From the NCBI RefSeq assembly GCF_002258785.1, contig NZ_NOYI01000012.1:62001-126000 (forward strand): a stretch of DNA of 64,000 bases, in the 5' to 3' direction. The notes beneath the pieces are model-generated. The model had not been told where the DNA came from, did no database searches, and worked only from the letters and a program-made list of their open reading frames with translations. Source of the DNA: Rhodococcus sp. 06-235-1A. GTDB lineage: Bacteria > Actinomycetota > Actinomycetes > Mycobacteriales > Mycobacteriaceae. How positions within the stretch are numbered: position 1 is the first letter of the stretch; every line of letters starts with the position of its first letter. The translations under genes and the position numbers were made by a program. This document shows positions 1 through 10,628 of the stretch, one piece after another.

Positions 1-147
1 CAGGGGTGTGTAACGAACGAGGCAGGATTCAGCCTCGACAACACTCCTGGGTGGCCATGCACGTCATCACGCCGACGATTCTGACACACGAACGCCGGAT
101 TCGCTAGCGCTGGTCCGAAACAGTCGGCGCGGCTGCCGCTGAAACAT
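1..147. other. Intergenic end of the window downstream of coaX, with nested inverted repeats
   Basis: No convincing gene is visible here. Bases 1-50 can fold as a nested hairpin: an imperfect outer stem (about 1-11 with 39-50) encloses a perfect GAGGC/GCCTC stem. A second small hairpin at 137-153 (CGCTGAA, ACA, TTCAGCG) overlaps the coaX stop codon. In related genomes lysS and lsr2 follow coaX on this strand, so the first hairpin may belong to that boundary. This is inference, because the neighbouring gene is outside the window. Confidence 0.4.
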
Positions 148-948
148 TCAGCGTGGCCGCCGTTTTGCCATGTTGCGTTCGTAGACCAGGCGCAGACCTT
201 CGAGGGTCAGGTCGGGTTCGTGATGCTCGATGGTCGTCGACTCGGGCAGGATCAGCGCGGCGATGTCCCCGGTACCGATGATTGCGACGTCCGTCCCGGT
301 CAGCTCGGGAACCTCTCGCCGGATCCGACCGACGAGGCCGTCCACCAGGCCCGCGAACCCGAAGATGGTGCCCGACTGGATGCACTCGACCGTGTTCTTG
401 CCCAGCACCGACCGCGGCCGGACCATCTCCACCTCGCGCAGCGTGGCGGTTCGGGTCGACATCGCCCACGCCGACATCTCGAGTCCGGGCGCAATGGCAC
501 CGCCGAGAAATTCTCCCTTGGCCGAAACGACGTCGACGCAGGTGGTGGTACCGAAGTCCACCACGATGCATGCCGAGTCGTACAAGTCGTGTGCGGCAAG
601 GGTATTGACGATCCGATCGGCACCGACCTCTTTGGGGTTGTCGACCAGCAGCGGCACGCCGGTCCGCACGCCCGGTTCGACCACCACGTGCATCACGTGA
701 TCCCAGTAGCGCGTGAGCATGGTGCGCATCTCGCGCAGCACCGATGGAACGGTCGACAGTGCGGTGATTCCGGTGATCTGTTCCGCATCGACTCCGAGCA
801 ATCCCCGAAGCATCAGTGCCAATTCATCGGCCGTCACGTGTGGGTCGGTACGAATGCGCCAGTCCCGCAGTAATTTCGAGTGATCACCGGTGCCGGTGAA
901 CAGGCCGACCACGGTGCTGGTGTTGCGCACATCGATCGCGAGGAGCAT
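148..948 (-). CDS. coaX: Type III pantothenate kinase
   Basis: This enzyme phosphorylates pantothenate, the first step of CoA synthesis, in the cytoplasm. The 266-residue protein has the ASKHA-fold signatures of CoaX: the N-terminal phosphate loop with Asp6 in DVRNT, the substrate-site motif GADR at 109-112 and DFGTTT at 131-136. Arg in place of Gly in the first motif also occurs in mycobacterial CoaX. The DFGTTT motif is closer to active enzymes than the DFGSSI of the M. tuberculosis protein. It starts at ATG four bases after the panD stop and ends the panC-panD-coaX run, so it is probably co-transcribed with the two pantothenate synthesis genes. Confidence 0.95.
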   Translation of the reverse strand: MLLAIDVRNTSTVVGLFTGTGDHSKLLRDWRIRTDPHVTADELALMLRGLLGVDAEQITGITALSTVPSVLREMRTMLTRYWDHVMHVVVEPGVRTGVPLLVDNPKEVGADRIVNTLAAHDLYDSACIVVDFGTTTCVDVVSAKGEFLGGAIAPGLEMSAWAMSTRTATLREVEMVRPRSVLGKNTVECIQSGTIFGFAGLVDGLVGRIRREVPELTGTDVAIIGTGDIAALILPESTTIEHHEPDLTLEGLRLVYERNMAKRRPR

Positions 949-952
949 CGAA

Positions 953-1384
953 TCAGACCAGCACGGAATCGGCCCGCAGATCGCGTGGAGTGATCAGTCC
1001 CGAGCCCGCGGGCGCATGAGCCGGATCGCTGCCCAGCTCGACGGGCCGGTTCTTCTCGTCGACGAACACGACCCTCGGCGCGTAGTCGGCAACTTCCTGC
1101 TCGTTCATCACGCCGTAGGCGATCAGGATGACCAGATCACCCGGGTTCACCAGATGGGCTGCAGCGCCGTTGATTCCGATCACACCACTGCCGCGCTCAC
1201 CGGTGATCACGTACGTTTCGAGCCGAGCACCGTTGTCGATGTCGACGATGGTGACCTGCTCGCCTTCGAGCAGGTCGGCTGCCTCCATCAGATCCTGATC
1301 GACTGTCACCGAGCCCACGTAATGCAGATCGGCGTGCGTGACGGTGGCGCGATGGATCTTGGACTTCATCATCGTTCGAAACAT
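953..1384 (-). CDS. panD: Aspartate 1-decarboxylase precursor
   Basis: PanD decarboxylates L-aspartate to beta-alanine for pantothenate synthesis. The 143-residue proenzyme shows the self-cleavage site Gly24-Ser25 in YVGSVTV; cleavage would create the pyruvoyl cofactor on Ser25. The lysine of KSKIHR and the region around [14 protein letters not shown] match the family closely. The C-terminal tail after about residue 115 is variable, as in other actinobacteria. It lies between panC (9 bases upstream) and coaX (4 bases downstream) on the same strand, which indicates one operon. Confidence 0.96.
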   Translation of the reverse strand: MFRTMMKSKIHRATVTHADLHYVGSVTVDQDLMEAADLLEGEQVTIVDIDNGARLETYVITGERGSGVIGINGAAAHLVNPGDLVILIAYGVMNEQEVADYAPRVVFVDEKNRPVELGSDPAHAPAGSGLITPRDLRADSVLV

Positions 1385-1393
1385 GTTGTGTCC

Positions 1394-2296
1394 TCAGCTC
1401 TTCGGATCGTCCGGGTACTCCAAGAAGCCGGTGCCGACGGCGACACCGACATTGTCGATCAGTCTCGTGGTACCCACCTTGGCCGCCACGAGCAGCCTGC
1501 CGTCCCCACGTTCGGGAGCCGGACCGAGATGCGGGTCGCGCACCTCCAGGTAGTCGACCTGCACCAGCGGAGCCTCGTCCAGAACGGCACGCGCTGTGGC
1601 GATGATGGCCTCGACTCCCCCGGCCGCGGCGTGCGCCCCGGCGACCAGCGCGGCCGACAGCGCCATCGCAGCGTCACGCTGCTCGGGGTCCAGATAGCGA
1701 TTACGCGAGGACAGTGCGAGACCGTCCTGCTCACGCACCGTCGGAACCCCGATGACGGCGACGTCGAAGTTCAGATCACGCACCATCTGCCGGATCAGCG
1801 TCAGCTGCTGGTAGTCCTTTTCCCCGAAGTACGCGCGATGCGGAGCCGCGATCTGCAGCAGCTTGGCCACCACCGTGAGCATGCCCGCGAAATGCGTTGG
1901 CCTGCTTCCCCCTTCGAGCTCGGCCCCGAGTGGTCCCGGATGGACGGTGGTGCGCGGACCCGACGGGTACATATCCGATACAGACGGCGCGAAGACCAGC
2001 TCGACGCCCTCCTCACGCAGCAGTGCAACATCGGCGTCGAGGGTGCGCGGATACGCGTCGAGATCCTCGCCCACACCGAACTGCAACGGGTTGACGAAAA
2101 TCGAGACGATCACCACGGCACCGGTGAGCTTGGCCTGCCGCACCAGCTGCAGATGACCGGCATGCAATGCACCCATGGTCGGCACCAGAGCGACCTGCTT
2201 GCCGACGCCTCGTAGCGCTTTCGACACCGACGTGATCACCGTGGGATCGTGATGAACCGTCAACTGCCCCTTCGTGTAGCTGCCCGCGAGGGTCAT
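1394..2296 (-). CDS. panC: Pantothenate synthetase (pantoate-beta-alanine ligase)
   Basis: PanC joins pantoate and beta-alanine with ATP to give pantothenate, AMP and pyrophosphate. The 300-residue protein has the nucleotidyltransferase HIGH-like motif HAGH at 45-48, the pantoate-binding NPLQF segment, FGEKDYQQL, and SSRNRYL in place of KMSKS. The ATG overlaps the stop of the upstream DUF2520 gene by four bases (ATGA), which argues for translational coupling and fixes the start. panD follows after 9 bases. Confidence 0.96.
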   Translation of the reverse strand: MTLAGSYTKGQLTVHHDPTVITSVSKALRGVGKQVALVPTMGALHAGHLQLVRQAKLTGAVVIVSIFVNPLQFGVGEDLDAYPRTLDADVALLREEGVELVFAPSVSDMYPSGPRTTVHPGPLGAELEGGSRPTHFAGMLTVVAKLLQIAAPHRAYFGEKDYQQLTLIRQMVRDLNFDVAVIGVPTVREQDGLALSSRNRYLDPEQRDAAMALSAALVAGAHAAAGGVEAIIATARAVLDEAPLVQVDYLEVRDPHLGPAPERGDGRLLVAAKVGTTRLIDNVGVAVGTGFLEYPDDPKS

Positions 2297-3207
2297 TGCT
2301 TTCCTTCCAGAATCTCGATCAGTTCGGCTGCCGCACCGATGCGCTGCGCAGACCGGAGCGACAGCGCCCGGTACCCGGCGGCGATCCGCGGATCCACTGC
2401 CCCGAGCACTTCGAGGTGCTTACCGACGGCTGCGGTATCGCCTCTGGCCACCGGACCGGTGAGTGCCGATTGCCCGTTGCGCAATGCGTTGTCCAATGCT
2501 GCTTCGAGCAGCGGAGCCAGAACACGCTCGGGCACACCACGTTCGGCGTCGGAACCGGGAAAACCCGGACCGGCCAATGCGACTCGAAGTGCCTCGACCG
2601 CGTCGACGACCAGTGTGACGAGATGATTGCTACCGTGCGCGAGGGCAGCGTGGTACAGCGCCCGATTGTTCTCGGCCACATGCACCGGCTCGCCGCCGAT
2701 CTCGAGCACGAGAGCCTGTGCCACGGCGTAGCCGATCTCGTCACCCGCGGTGATGCCGAAGCACGCCGCCGTCATCCGGTCGGTGTCCTCGGCTCTGCCG
2801 CTGAACGTCATGGCCGGGTGGATCGCCAGTGGCACGGCTCCGAGGGCGGTCAGCGGTTCGAGCACCGAGACTCCGTTCGCACCGGAGGTGTGCACTACGA
2901 GTTTCCCCGGCGCCACCGCACCGGTGGCCGCCAATCCGGCGACGATCGACGCCAGTTCGTTGTCCGGGACGGCGAGAACGAGCAACTCTGCGCGGCGAGC
3001 CACCTCGTCGACCGGCAGAACCTGCGACTCGGGCAACCGGTCACGCACCCGAGCAAGCGATGCGTCCGACACAGCGGCAGCACCGACCACGACATGCCCG
3101 ACGCGTTCGAGCGCCTCACCGAATGCGGTACCCACCCGACCGGCCGAGACGACACCCACCGTCAATCGAGCCGGAGACAGACCACCAGTGAACCCTGATG
3201 AGGTCAC
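2293..3207 (-). CDS. Rossmann-like and DUF2520 domain oxidoreductase
   Basis: The 304-residue protein has an N-terminal NAD(P)-binding Rossmann domain ([13 protein letters not shown] at about 18-30, then [11 protein letters not shown]) and an all-helical C-terminal DUF2520 domain (HPAMTF, then [14 protein letters not shown]). The overall plan resembles ketopantoate reductases and 6-phosphogluconate-dehydrogenase-fold enzymes, but the substrate is not established. The GTG start has a good ribosome site (GAGGAAG about 7 bases upstream). The gene is translationally coupled to panC, and orthologues sit in the same place in mycobacteria. A role in pantoate supply is therefore attractive, but it is inference. 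Confidence 0.85.
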   Translation of the reverse strand: MTSSGFTGGLSPARLTVGVVSAGRVGTAFGEALERVGHVVVGAAAVSDASLARVRDRLPESQVLPVDEVARRAELLVLAVPDNELASIVAGLAATGAVAPGKLVVHTSGANGVSVLEPLTALGAVPLAIHPAMTFSGRAEDTDRMTAACFGITAGDEIGYAVAQALVLEIGGEPVHVAENNRALYHAALAHGSNHLVTLVVDAVEALRVALAGPGFPGSDAERGVPERVLAPLLEAALDNALRNGQSALTGPVARGDTAAVGKHLEVLGAVDPRIAAGYRALSLRSAQRIGAAAELIEILEGKQ

Positions 3208-3321
3208 CGAAAACTTCCTCTCGTTCGTTCCAGTCCCGCGCGGCGGGTACCAGACGTCCTGCAGGGAACAATAGCGACCGTGAGCCCTCGCGGGCCATGG
3301 ATGAGCGGTGTGATCTGGTTC

Positions 3322-4611
3322 TCAGTCTGCGCGACGGCGACGGCGACGCGTGCCTGCATCGGTGGTCGTGGTGTCGGCCGAGTCGCCGCCGGCCAGACCG
3401 GCCATGATCTCTGCGACGGATCGGCCGTTCGAGTGTGCGCCGGTGGCATCCTCGTCGGTCGACTCCGCACGCCGACGACCGCGCCGGGGCGTGACGTCCT
3501 CGGCGGGTGTCTCGTAGTCGCGCTCGGTCGAGAAGAATGCGTCTGCCGACTCGCGCAACGAATTACGGGATGCCGGGTACTGGTCGCCGTCCTGGGCCGA
3601 TTCCGATCCGTATGCAGGCTCGGGCTCGTGGGGTTCGGCCGGTTCCGAATACGCCTCCAATGGGTTTGTATCGGCCTGGGAGGTCTCGGCGGGCTGCGGT
3701 TCGTAGTCCGTCGCCGGTTCCGCCTCCGCCGCCGGCGGGCGCGCCTGCTCGAAGTTGTACGCGGTGAAGGGCGAGCTGGGCGGTGTGACACGCGCGGCAG
3801 GCCTCGGTGCGCTGTACGGGCGCGCCTGCGCTGCAGGACGCTCGTACGAGTCGCTCTCGTCCGCTACCGGTGAATCCGCTTCGTACCTCGGCTCCTCCGA
3901 CTCGAACGAGTTCTCGGCGTACGCATCCTGCACCCCTGGTGCCGTCGACGCGGCCGTTGCCTGCGGCATCTCTTCCGGATCGTCCGGGTACACCACCGAT
4001 GTTTCGGCAGTGACCGGCTCGTCGTACGGAGTTCCGACGCCGTTGAGGCCGTGTCCCGGAGCCATCGGACCGTTGCCGTTGCCACCACCCGGCACGTACA
4101 GGCCGGACGGGGCGGGCTGATAGCTGTCGTAGCGTCGACCGCCGAGTTCTTGCATTCTCATCGCCTCTGCCCGAAGCGCGACGCGCTCGGTCGGCAAATT
4201 GCCGTCGAACAGCACCTGCAGATTCTGGCGGAGCGCGGCGAGTTCGTTGCGCAGTGCTGCGACTTCGTCGATCTCCATCTGCGATTCGCTGCGTACCCGA
4301 GCCTCGACGCTCATCTCGTACTCGCGTCGTGCCGAGATCTCCCGGGCCAACTGCAGCTCGTAGACCGTTTGCAGATCCTTGGCCTTGGTCTGGTCGGCGG
4401 CCGCCTCGCGGCGATACTTCGTCATCGCGAAGGCACCGATCACCGCGGCCCACAGAGCCGACAGAACACCGACCCTCATCCACTGGACGCTCTCGGTGAA
4501 CAGCAGGAACACGCTGGCGACGATCCCCAGAACGACGAGCGCCGCGAGAAACAGCTGGCTCGCACTACGCCTGTTACGGCGCCCCTTCTTTGCGCGAGTC
4601 TGATCTGTCAT
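3322..4611 (-). CDS. DUF6779 membrane protein with long acidic low-complexity tail
   Basis: This 429-residue protein has a basic N-terminus (KKGRRNRR), two transmembrane helices between about residues 20 and 75, then a coiled-coil-like stretch (about 80-150, with ELQLAREISARREYE and ELAALRQNLQ). A long Pro/Glu/Ala-rich tail follows, ending in an Arg cluster (TRRRRRRAD). The tail is acidic and probably disordered in the cytoplasm. Orthologues occupy the same position between DUF3180 and DUF2520 genes in mycobacteria; no function is known. The ATG at 4611 is preferred over the upstream TTG because MTDQT is the conserved type of N-terminus. The ribosome site is poor. Confidence 0.75.
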   Translation of the reverse strand: MTDQTRAKKGRRNRRSASQLFLAALVVLGIVASVFLLFTESVQWMRVGVLSALWAAVIGAFAMTKYRREAAADQTKAKDLQTVYELQLAREISARREYEMSVEARVRSESQMEIDEVAALRNELAALRQNLQVLFDGNLPTERVALRAEAMRMQELGGRRYDSYQPAPSGLYVPGGGNGNGPMAPGHGLNGVGTPYDEPVTAETSVVYPDDPEEMPQATAASTAPGVQDAYAENSFESEEPRYEADSPVADESDSYERPAAQARPYSAPRPAARVTPPSSPFTAYNFEQARPPAAEAEPATDYEPQPAETSQADTNPLEAYSEPAEPHEPEPAYGSESAQDGDQYPASRNSLRESADAFFSTERDYETPAEDVTPRRGRRRAESTDEDATGAHSNGRSVAEIMAGLAGGDSADTTTTDAGTRRRRRRAD

Positions 4612-4701
4612 GTTCACAAGGGTAACCGGCAAATCGTTCGCAAATAGTCATCCTCGACCGATCACTTACACAACCGAGGTAACAATCAAATGTTTCGTGC
4701 G

Positions 4702-5175
4702 TTACCGAGAACGCTCGTCGTCCCGCTCTTTCGGAGTACGGCAGCACTGTTCCAACCACACTGCAGCAGCGACGACGGCCACCGCAGCGACCAGCGCCAC
4801 GATCGCTCCGGCCCGATCCGACGACGCGGCACGCACCGTCGCCGCACGCGGCATCACGTACACCAGAAACCCCACGCACACCCCCGCGACGGCGGTCCCC
4901 ACCAGCATCGATGCCTTCGCCAGCACCAGGGCCCGGTAGACCGTCAGCGGATGCAGATCGTGCAGTCCGGTGCCCACCCGATGTTCGGCGATGCGAGTGC
5001 GAACGATCACCGCCGTCACCACTTCCACCACTGCCACCAGATACAACGACGCCCCGGCGTACACCGGAATCGGCGGCAACGAACCGTAGAAAACCCGTAC
5101 GAGCAGCCACGTGCCGACCGAGGCGACCAGGAAAAGACCCAAAACATCCCAGAACTTCGTGGGATTGGTCACCAC
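4702..5175 (-). CDS. DUF3180 membrane protein
   Basis: The protein has 157 residues and four predicted transmembrane helices (about 10-28, 38-58, 84-108 and 122-142) and a short charged C-terminus. It belongs to the actinobacterial DUF3180 family, which sits directly after folK in this conserved locus; its function is unknown. Two adjacent GTG codons can serve as start. The second overlaps the folK stop (GTGA), so translation is probably coupled to folate synthesis genes even if the protein itself has no known role there. Confidence 0.85.
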   Translation of the reverse strand: MVTNPTKFWDVLGLFLVASVGTWLLVRVFYGSLPPIPVYAGASLYLVAVVEVVTAVIVRTRIAEHRVGTGLHDLHPLTVYRALVLAKASMLVGTAVAGVCVGFLVYVMPRAATVRAASSDRAGAIVALVAAVAVVAAAVWLEQCCRTPKERDDERSR

Positions 5176-5678
5176 GACCCATCACCGACGCTTTCTTGCT
5201 CGATCACTCCCGCGCGCTCCTCCGGGCTCAGTCGCGCGAGCAACTCGGTCACCGGCACGTCGTCGTCGTCGAGGCGCAGGGTGGCGTCGGGTTCGACGTC
5301 CAGCCACGGCAGCAGGACGAACGCCCGCTCGTGCGCACGGGGATGGGGAAGGATCAGGCGAGGATCCTCGCTCACCACGTCGTCGCACACCACCACGTCC
5401 ACGTCCAGGCTGCGCGGTCCCCATCGCTGCACCCGAACGCGATCGGCCGCTTCCTCGAGCCGCTGTCCCAGGTGCAGCCAATCCCAGGGGTCGTATGCAT
5501 CGTCCTCGGCCACCACGACGGCGTTGAGGAAGTCCTGCTGCTCGACGCCACCCCAGGGAGCCGATCGGTAGACGGGCGAGCAGGCCACCACCCGCGATCC
5601 CAGTTCTGCTGTCACAGAACGCAAGTGACTCAGCGAATCGCCGATGTTGCTGCCGATGGACAGCACCGCCCGGCTCAC
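5169..5678 (-). CDS. folK: 2-amino-4-hydroxy-6-hydroxymethyldihydropteridine pyrophosphokinase
   Basis: FolK (HPPK) transfers pyrophosphate from ATP to 6-hydroxymethyl-dihydropterin, just before the FolP step. The 169-residue protein starts at GTG with the family N-terminus [14 protein letters not shown], has [15 protein letters not shown] and the signature [16 protein letters not shown], and ends with the [16 protein letters not shown] block. The longer open frame that continues upstream is not coding. The GTG overlaps the folB stop codon by four bases (GTGA) and fits the HPPK family length of about 160 residues. Confidence 0.95.
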   Translation of the reverse strand: MSRAVLSIGSNIGDSLSHLRSVTAELGSRVVACSPVYRSAPWGGVEQQDFLNAVVVAEDDAYDPWDWLHLGQRLEEAADRVRVQRWGPRSLDVDVVVCDDVVSEDPRLILPHPRAHERAFVLLPWLDVEPDATLRLDDDDVPVTELLARLSPEERAGVIEQESVGDGSW

Positions 5679-6079
5679 GATCGCTCCCGGTACGCCACCA
5701 CGGCAACGTCTCGGAAGGTCAGCGGGATGGGGGCCGACGGCTTGTGCAGCACCACCTCCACCGCGTCGACCCGGGAGTCGTATGCCAGCACGACCTCGGC
5801 GATCTCGGCCGACACCGTCTCGATCAGGTCCCGAGGCGGTCCCGAGATCACTGCCGCAGCCCGCTCGGCCAGTTCGCCGTAGTGCAGCGTCCGGGTCAGA
5901 TCGTCCGTCTCGGCTGCCGGACGCAGATCCATCCATACGGTGATGTCGACTACGAAGTCCTGGCCGTCTCGCTTCTCGAAGTCGAAGACTCCGTGGTTGC
6001 CGCGCACCGTCAGGCCGCGCAGTTCGATGCGGTCGCCGCGACGCGTACCGAGGCCGTCGGGTCCACTGCTCTCGCTCAT
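5675..6079 (-). CDS. folB: Dihydroneopterin aldolase
   Basis: FolB cleaves 7,8-dihydroneopterin to 6-hydroxymethyl-dihydropterin and glycolaldehyde. The 134-residue protein carries the core [18 protein letters not shown] near residues 18-35, the conserved TLHYGELAE and [11 protein letters not shown] segments, and the catalytic-lysine region [14 protein letters not shown]. It is linked on both sides by four-base overlaps, with folP upstream (ATGA) and folK downstream (GTGA), forming a tightly coupled folP-folB-folK translation unit. Confidence 0.96.
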   Translation of the reverse strand: MSESSGPDGLGTRRGDRIELRGLTVRGNHGVFDFEKRDGQDFVVDITVWMDLRPAAETDDLTRTLHYGELAERAAAVISGPPRDLIETVSAEIAEVVLAYDSRVDAVEVVLHKPSAPIPLTFRDVAVVAYRERS

Positions 6080-6924
6080 GCCCGATCACCCTGCCATGCC
6101 CGGACGACGGCGACCGCGTCGAGTGATGCCTGGACGTCGTGTACCCGCACACCCCACGCTCCCCCGGCGACGGCGAGCGCCGACACCACGGCGGTAGCGA
6201 TCTCGCGTCCGTCCGGCGGCCGCGGAGAACCGTCTTCTTCGGCCAGCAGCGATCCGAGAAATCGCTTGCGTGAGGCACCGACGAGTACCGGGAACCCGGC
6301 CGCCACCAGCTCGGGTAGCCCGCGGAGCAGTTGCCAGTTGTGCTGGGCGTTCTTGGCGAAGCCGAGGCCAGGATCGAGCACGAGCGCCGATTCGTCGACC
6401 CCCGCGGCCATCGCATGGTCGACCTGTTCGAGCAGCTCACTGCGCACGTCGGCGACCACGTCGTCGTACCGATCCGCCGGACCGGCGTGCCGGTACTCGG
6501 ACCCGGCCGCGCGCCAGTGCATCAGGATCCACGGCAACCGGCCGTCCGCGACCACCCGTGCCATCGCCGAATCGGCCCGGCCGCCCGAGACGTCGTTCAC
6601 TATCGAGACCCCGGCCTCGATAGCGGCCTCAGCGACGGAGGCGCGCATCGTGTCGACGCTGGTGACCACGCCTTCGGCAGCCAGCGCGCTGATCACCGGT
6701 GCCACACGCCGAGCCTCGACGGTCGGATCGATCCGGTCGGCCCCGGGACGCGTCGACTCGCCACCGACGTCGACGATGTCGACTCCGCGACGATGCATCG
6801 CCAATCCGTGTTCGACGGCAGCATCGACGTCGAGGTACCGACCACCGTCGGAGAAGGAGTCGGCGGTGACGTTGAGAACGCCCATGACGACGGGGGCCGG
6901 AGGGATACTCCGCGCGAGGCTCAT
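6076..6924 (-). CDS. folP: Dihydropteroate synthase
   Basis: FolP condenses hydroxymethyl-dihydropterin pyrophosphate with p-aminobenzoate and is the sulfonamide target. The 282-residue TIM-barrel protein has both family signatures: [15 protein letters not shown] at about 14-28 with the following [11 protein letters not shown], and the pterin-site segment SIVNDVSGG. The pyrophosphate-loop Ser-Arg-Lys appears as GASRKRFLG. The start ATG lies 19 bases after the folE stop; the 3' end overlaps folB. Confidence 0.96.
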   Translation of the reverse strand: MSLARSIPPAPVVMGVLNVTADSFSDGGRYLDVDAAVEHGLAMHRRGVDIVDVGGESTRPGADRIDPTVEARRVAPVISALAAEGVVTSVDTMRASVAEAAIEAGVSIVNDVSGGRADSAMARVVADGRLPWILMHWRAAGSEYRHAGPADRYDDVVADVRSELLEQVDHAMAAGVDESALVLDPGLGFAKNAQHNWQLLRGLPELVAAGFPVLVGASRKRFLGSLLAEEDGSPRPPDGREIATAVVSALAVAGGAWGVRVHDVQASLDAVAVVRAWQGDRA

Positions 6925-6943
6925 CGGGAATCGACCGCGTGCG

Positions 6944-7612
6944 TCATTTCCGGAGAATCAGGTCCAGTGCTTCCGAACGCGATGCCGCGCTGGACTGCAG
7001 CAAACCGCGCACGGCCGAGGTGGTGGTGCTGGCACCCGGCTTGCGAATTCCGCGCATGGCCATGCACAGGTGCTCGGCCTCGATCACGACGATCGCCCCG
7101 CGCGGATCGAGCTTGCGCATCAACGCATCCGCGATCTGGCTGGTCAGACGTTCCTGTACCTGTGGGCGCTTGGCGTACATGTCGACCACCCGGGCGAGCT
7201 TCGAAAGGCCGGTGACCTTGCCGCTCTTGCCGGGGATGTATCCGACGTGTGCGACGCCGTGGAACGAAACCAGGTGGTGCTCGCACGTGGAGAACATCGG
7301 GATGTCGCGGACGAGCACCAGTTCCTGATGTCCCTCGTCGAACGTCGTGTTCAGCGCCGTATCCGGGTCGGTGTAGAGCCCGGCGAAGATCTCGCGGTAC
7401 GAGCGCGCGACGCGTGCCGGAGTATCGAGCAGGCCCGGGCGATCGGGGTCCTCACCCACGGCGATCAACAACTCACGCACGGCCGCCTCGGCGCGAGGCT
7501 GATCGAAGACAGCGCCGGTGGCATAGGCAACCGTCTGTTCGACTGCTCGCTGGTCGACTGCCGGGACTTCTGCCGAGTCGCTGGTCGACTCGTCGGTCCG
7601 ATTGACTGACAC
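6944..7612 (-). CDS. folE: GTP cyclohydrolase I
   Basis: FolE converts GTP to dihydroneopterin triphosphate and opens the folate pathway. The real 222-residue protein starts at GTG 7612 with a GGAGG ribosome site nine bases upstream; the much longer open frame upstream is antisense to non-coding and ftsH sequence. It has the zinc and catalytic motifs [13 protein letters not shown] and [13 protein letters not shown], and [20 protein letters not shown]. The N-terminal 30 or so residues are a variable extension. folP, folB and folK follow on the same strand. Confidence 0.95.
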   Translation of the reverse strand: MSVNRTDESTSDSAEVPAVDQRAVEQTVAYATGAVFDQPRAEAAVRELLIAVGEDPDRPGLLDTPARVARSYREIFAGLYTDPDTALNTTFDEGHQELVLVRDIPMFSTCEHHLVSFHGVAHVGYIPGKSGKVTGLSKLARVVDMYAKRPQVQERLTSQIADALMRKLDPRGAIVVIEAEHLCMAMRGIRKPGASTTTSAVRGLLQSSAASRSEALDLILRK

Positions 7613-7649
7613 GTGAACGTACCTCCGGTTGGGCTCCACGAATGTGACA

Positions 7650-7699
7650 GCTGCGCCGCCCGTACAACGGTCCTGCAAGGACTGTCGCGTCGGCGCAGC
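7650..7699. other. Two-tier inverted repeat between ftsH and folE
   Basis: A perfect nine-base stem (GCTGCGCCG at 7650-7658 with CGGCGCAGC at 7691-7699) encloses an inner GTCCT/AGGAC hairpin. It lies about 40 bases upstream of the folE start, after the ftsH terminator, so it may be in the folE leader. It has no T-run and its role is unknown. Confidence 0.45.
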
Positions 7700-7704
7700 A
7701 TGAT

Positions 7705-7745
7705 TCGAAAAACGTACTGGGCCGACCATGACGGTCGACCCAGTA
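7705..7745 (-). terminator. Intrinsic terminator of ftsH
   Basis: Read on the minus strand, TACTGGG and CCCAGTA (7739-7745 and 7715-7721) pair, with an inner CGACC/GGTCG stem and a five-base loop. The hairpin is followed by CGTTTTTCG. A long stem plus a five-T run, 16 bases after the ftsH stop codon, is a textbook factor-independent terminator and separates ftsH from the folate operon. Confidence 0.85.
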
Positions 7746-7760
7746 AGCCTAATGATCGGC

Positions 7761-10628
7761 CTAGCGGTAAGAGCCGCCCGGCCCTTCCCAGCGCTGCGTC
7801 TGCGGACCTTCGCCGCCGTCGGACTCGTCTCGATCGTCGCGCTGCGAGTCGGACGGTGCACCCTCCGACCGGCCGTCGCCGGGAAGCGGGTAGTTCTGCG
7901 ACGGACTCGGCACCTCCCAGGTGGGAGCCGACGGTTCGTCCTGCGCAGAACCGTCCGGGTTGTCTGCGTACGGAGGCTCGTGCCGAGACGCCCGCCCCTG
8001 GTCCCGCGTGTCCGGCCGGAACGGATCCGGCTGATACTGCGGGGGCTGGTACGCCTGCTGGCCGGTCGGCGGCTGATACGACTGCGGCTGCTGGTACGTC
8101 GGATGCTGCCGGTAGGCCGGCGGCTGACCTTGCGGCGGCTCGTACCGGTTCTGGTCCGGTCGATCCGACTCCGGCTGCTCGCGATTCGGCTGATTCTGGA
8201 CCGGCGGAGTGGTCGGACCCTGGTAGCGCGGAACCGACGGCTGATCGCGCGGCGGCCAGCCCGGGGCCGACCATCCGGCCGGAGCGCCGTAATCGGGCCG
8301 CGAGCCCTGACCGGGTCCGCTCGGACGAGGTTCCGGTCGGCGATAGCCTTCGGAATGTCCGCCTCCGTTGGGAGCGCCACCGTATGGGCCACCACCGTTG
8401 ACCGGGCCGCCGTAGCTCCCATTGGGACCACCGTTGTTGGGGACCCCACCGTTGTGGCCGCCGCCGTTGTATTCACCGGTGGCAGGAGCGCTGCGCCGAC
8501 CGTTGCCGGTGTTCGGTGCGTTGACGTCTCCGGTGTTCGGTGCACCGTTGACCGGGCCGCCGTTGGTTGGGCTGCCGTTGTACGCGTTGCTTCCGTTCTG
8601 GTAGCCACCCTTGCTCAGCTGCGGCGAACCGGAGTAGCTGGGCTGCGGAACCTGTTGCGGCGGAAGCTGTTTCGGTGCCGGCGGTACCGGAGGCCACGGC
8701 TCGCCGCGCTCGGCGGCGAGTTCGCGAGGAGTCTTCACCGGTGGCTTGTCCGAGGGCTTGCGGTCACCGAAGTCGTTGAACAAGGTGATGCGCGGGCGCT
8801 TGGTGACGCTGTGGAAGATCTTCTCGAGGTCCTTGCGGGTGAGCGTCTCGCGTTCGAGCAGCTCCGAGGCCAAGGTGTCGAGCAGGTCGCGGTACTCGTT
8901 GAGGATGGCCCACGCCTCGGTGTGCGCCGCCTCGATGAGCTTGCGCACCTCCTCGTCGATCTCACGGGCGACCTCGTGTGAGAAGTCGGACTGCTGACCC
9001 ATCGAACGGCCGAGGAACGGGTCGCCCTGCTCCTGCCCGTATCGGACGGCTCCGAGCTTGCTGCTCATGCCGTACTCGGTGACCATCGCGCGGGCGATCT
9101 TCGTGGCCTGGTCGATATCGGAGGACGCACCGGTGGTCGGCTCGTGGAAAACGAGCTCCTCCGCTGCGCGTCCGCCCATGGCCATGACGAGACGAGCGAT
9201 CATCTCCGACCGCGTCATCAAGCCCTTGTCGTCCTCGGGCACGGTCATCGCGTGGCCGCCGGTACGGCCGCGAGCGAGGATGGTGACCTTGTAGACGGGC
9301 TCGATGTCGGGCATCGCCCACGCGGCGAGGGTGTGTCCACCCTCGTGGTACGCGGTGATCTTGCGCTCGTGCTCGCTGATGATGCGGCTCTTGCGGCGCG
9401 GACCGCCGACGACGCGGTCCACCGATTCCTCGAGCGAGGCCTCGGTGATCACTGTGCCGTTCTCGCGAGCGGTGAGCAGTGCCGCCTCGTTGATGACGTT
9501 GGCCAGATCGGCACCCGACATTCCGACGGTTCGCTTGGCGAGTCCCTCGAGGTCTGCGTCCTGCGCGACGGGCTTGCCTGCCGAGTGCACCTTCAGGATC
9601 GCTCGACGGCCGGCCAGGTCGGGGGCACCGACCGGGATCTGGCGGTCGAACCGGCCCGGACGCAGCAGGGCGGGGTCGAGGATGTCGGGTCGGTTGGTGG
9701 CGGCGATGAGGATGACGCCGGTGCGCTCACCGAAGCCGTCCATCTCGACGAGGAGCTGGTTGAGCGTCTGCTCGCGCTCGTCGTGCCCGCCGCCCATACC
9801 CGCGCCGCGCTGACGGCCGACGGCGTCGATCTCGTCCACGAAGATGATGCAGGGACTGTTCTGCTTGGCCTGCTCGAAGAGGTCGCGCACACGGGATGCA
9901 CCGACACCGACGAACATTTCGACGAAGTCCGAGCCAGAGATGGTGAAGAACGGAACGCCCGCCTCGCCTGCGACGGCGCGAGCGAGCAGCGTCTTGCCGG
10001 TTCCGGGAGGGCCGTACAGCAGCACGCCGCGCGGAATCTTGGCACCGAGCGCCTGGTAGCGGGCCGGGTTCTGCAGGAAGTCCTTGATCTCGTAGAGCTC
10101 TTCGACTGCCTCGTCCGCACCTGCGACATCGGCGAACGTGGTCTTGGGCATGTCTTTCGTCAGCTGCTTGGCCTTGGACTTGCCGAAGCCCATGACGCCG
10201 CCGCGGCCGCCACCCTGCATACGGCTCATCACGAAGATGATCACGCCGAGGATCAGCACCATCGGCAGGATCAACAGCAGGAACGAGCTGAACCAGCTCT
10301 CCTGGGTGACGGTGGTGTTGTAGCTGGTCAGGCCTTGCGAGTCGACCTTGTCGAAGATCTGCTCGGACGCCGAGTCCGGGTACTTCGCGATGATCTTCGT
10401 CTCGTTGCCGGTCGCGTCGGACGCCTCTTTGAGCGTCAGCCGAATCTGTTGCTCACGGTCGTCGATCTGCGCGGACTCGACGTTGCGGTCGTCCAGCTGG
10501 GCGATCGCCACCGAGGTGTCGACCGTCTTCCAGTCCCGCGTGTCGTTACCGAAGTAACTGAAGGCATAGATCACCAACAGAATGCCGAAAACGATGGCAA
10601 GATTTCGTATTACTGTCTTCCGATTCAT
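7761..10628 (-). CDS. ftsH: ATP-dependent zinc metalloprotease FtsH
   Basis: This is a membrane-anchored AAA+ protease that degrades damaged and regulatory membrane or cytosolic proteins. The protein has 955 residues. A first transmembrane helix (about 7-26), a periplasmic domain and a second helix (about 112-134) precede the AAA domain, with Walker A GPPGTGKT at 206-213, Walker B VDEID at 264-268 and the SRH at about 312-330. The zinc site is HEGGH at 428-432. The roughly 300 C-terminal residues are a Pro/Gln/Asn/Gly-rich, low-complexity tail, which makes it longer than the usual 640-800 residues of the family; such tails are known in actinobacterial FtsH. It is transcribed separately from folE. 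Confidence 0.96.
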   Translation of the reverse strand: MNRKTVIRNLAIVFGILLVIYAFSYFGNDTRDWKTVDTSVAIAQLDDRNVESAQIDDREQQIRLTLKEASDATGNETKIIAKYPDSASEQIFDKVDSQGLTSYNTTVTQESWFSSFLLLILPMVLILGVIIFVMSRMQGGGRGGVMGFGKSKAKQLTKDMPKTTFADVAGADEAVEELYEIKDFLQNPARYQALGAKIPRGVLLYGPPGTGKTLLARAVAGEAGVPFFTISGSDFVEMFVGVGASRVRDLFEQAKQNSPCIIFVDEIDAVGRQRGAGMGGGHDEREQTLNQLLVEMDGFGERTGVILIAATNRPDILDPALLRPGRFDRQIPVGAPDLAGRRAILKVHSAGKPVAQDADLEGLAKRTVGMSGADLANVINEAALLTARENGTVITEASLEESVDRVVGGPRRKSRIISEHERKITAYHEGGHTLAAWAMPDIEPVYKVTILARGRTGGHAMTVPEDDKGLMTRSEMIARLVMAMGGRAAEELVFHEPTTGASSDIDQATKIARAMVTEYGMSSKLGAVRYGQEQGDPFLGRSMGQQSDFSHEVAREIDEEVRKLIEAAHTEAWAILNEYRDLLDTLASELLERETLTRKDLEKIFHSVTKRPRITLFNDFGDRKPSDKPPVKTPRELAAERGEPWPPVPPAPKQLPPQQVPQPSYSGSPQLSKGGYQNGSNAYNGSPTNGGPVNGAPNTGDVNAPNTGNGRRSAPATGEYNGGGHNGGVPNNGGPNGSYGGPVNGGGPYGGAPNGGGHSEGYRRPEPRPSGPGQGSRPDYGAPAGWSAPGWPPRDQPSVPRYQGPTTPPVQNQPNREQPESDRPDQNRYEPPQGQPPAYRQHPTYQQPQSYQPPTGQQAYQPPQYQPDPFRPDTRDQGRASRHEPPYADNPDGSAQDEPSAPTWEVPSPSQNYPLPGDGRSEGAPSDSQRDDRDESDGGEGPQTQRWEGPGGSYR

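Noticed and set aside
890..2215. Open frame of 441 codons on the plus strand
   Set aside because: It is antisense to panC and panD, which are unambiguous. The translation is rich in His, Arg and Asp with no family feature.
6944..8608. Single 554-residue reading frame that includes folE
   Set aside because: Only the last 222 residues are FolE. The upstream part is antisense to ftsH and non-coding sequence and is Arg/Thr-rich. A GTG with a strong ribosome site marks the true start.
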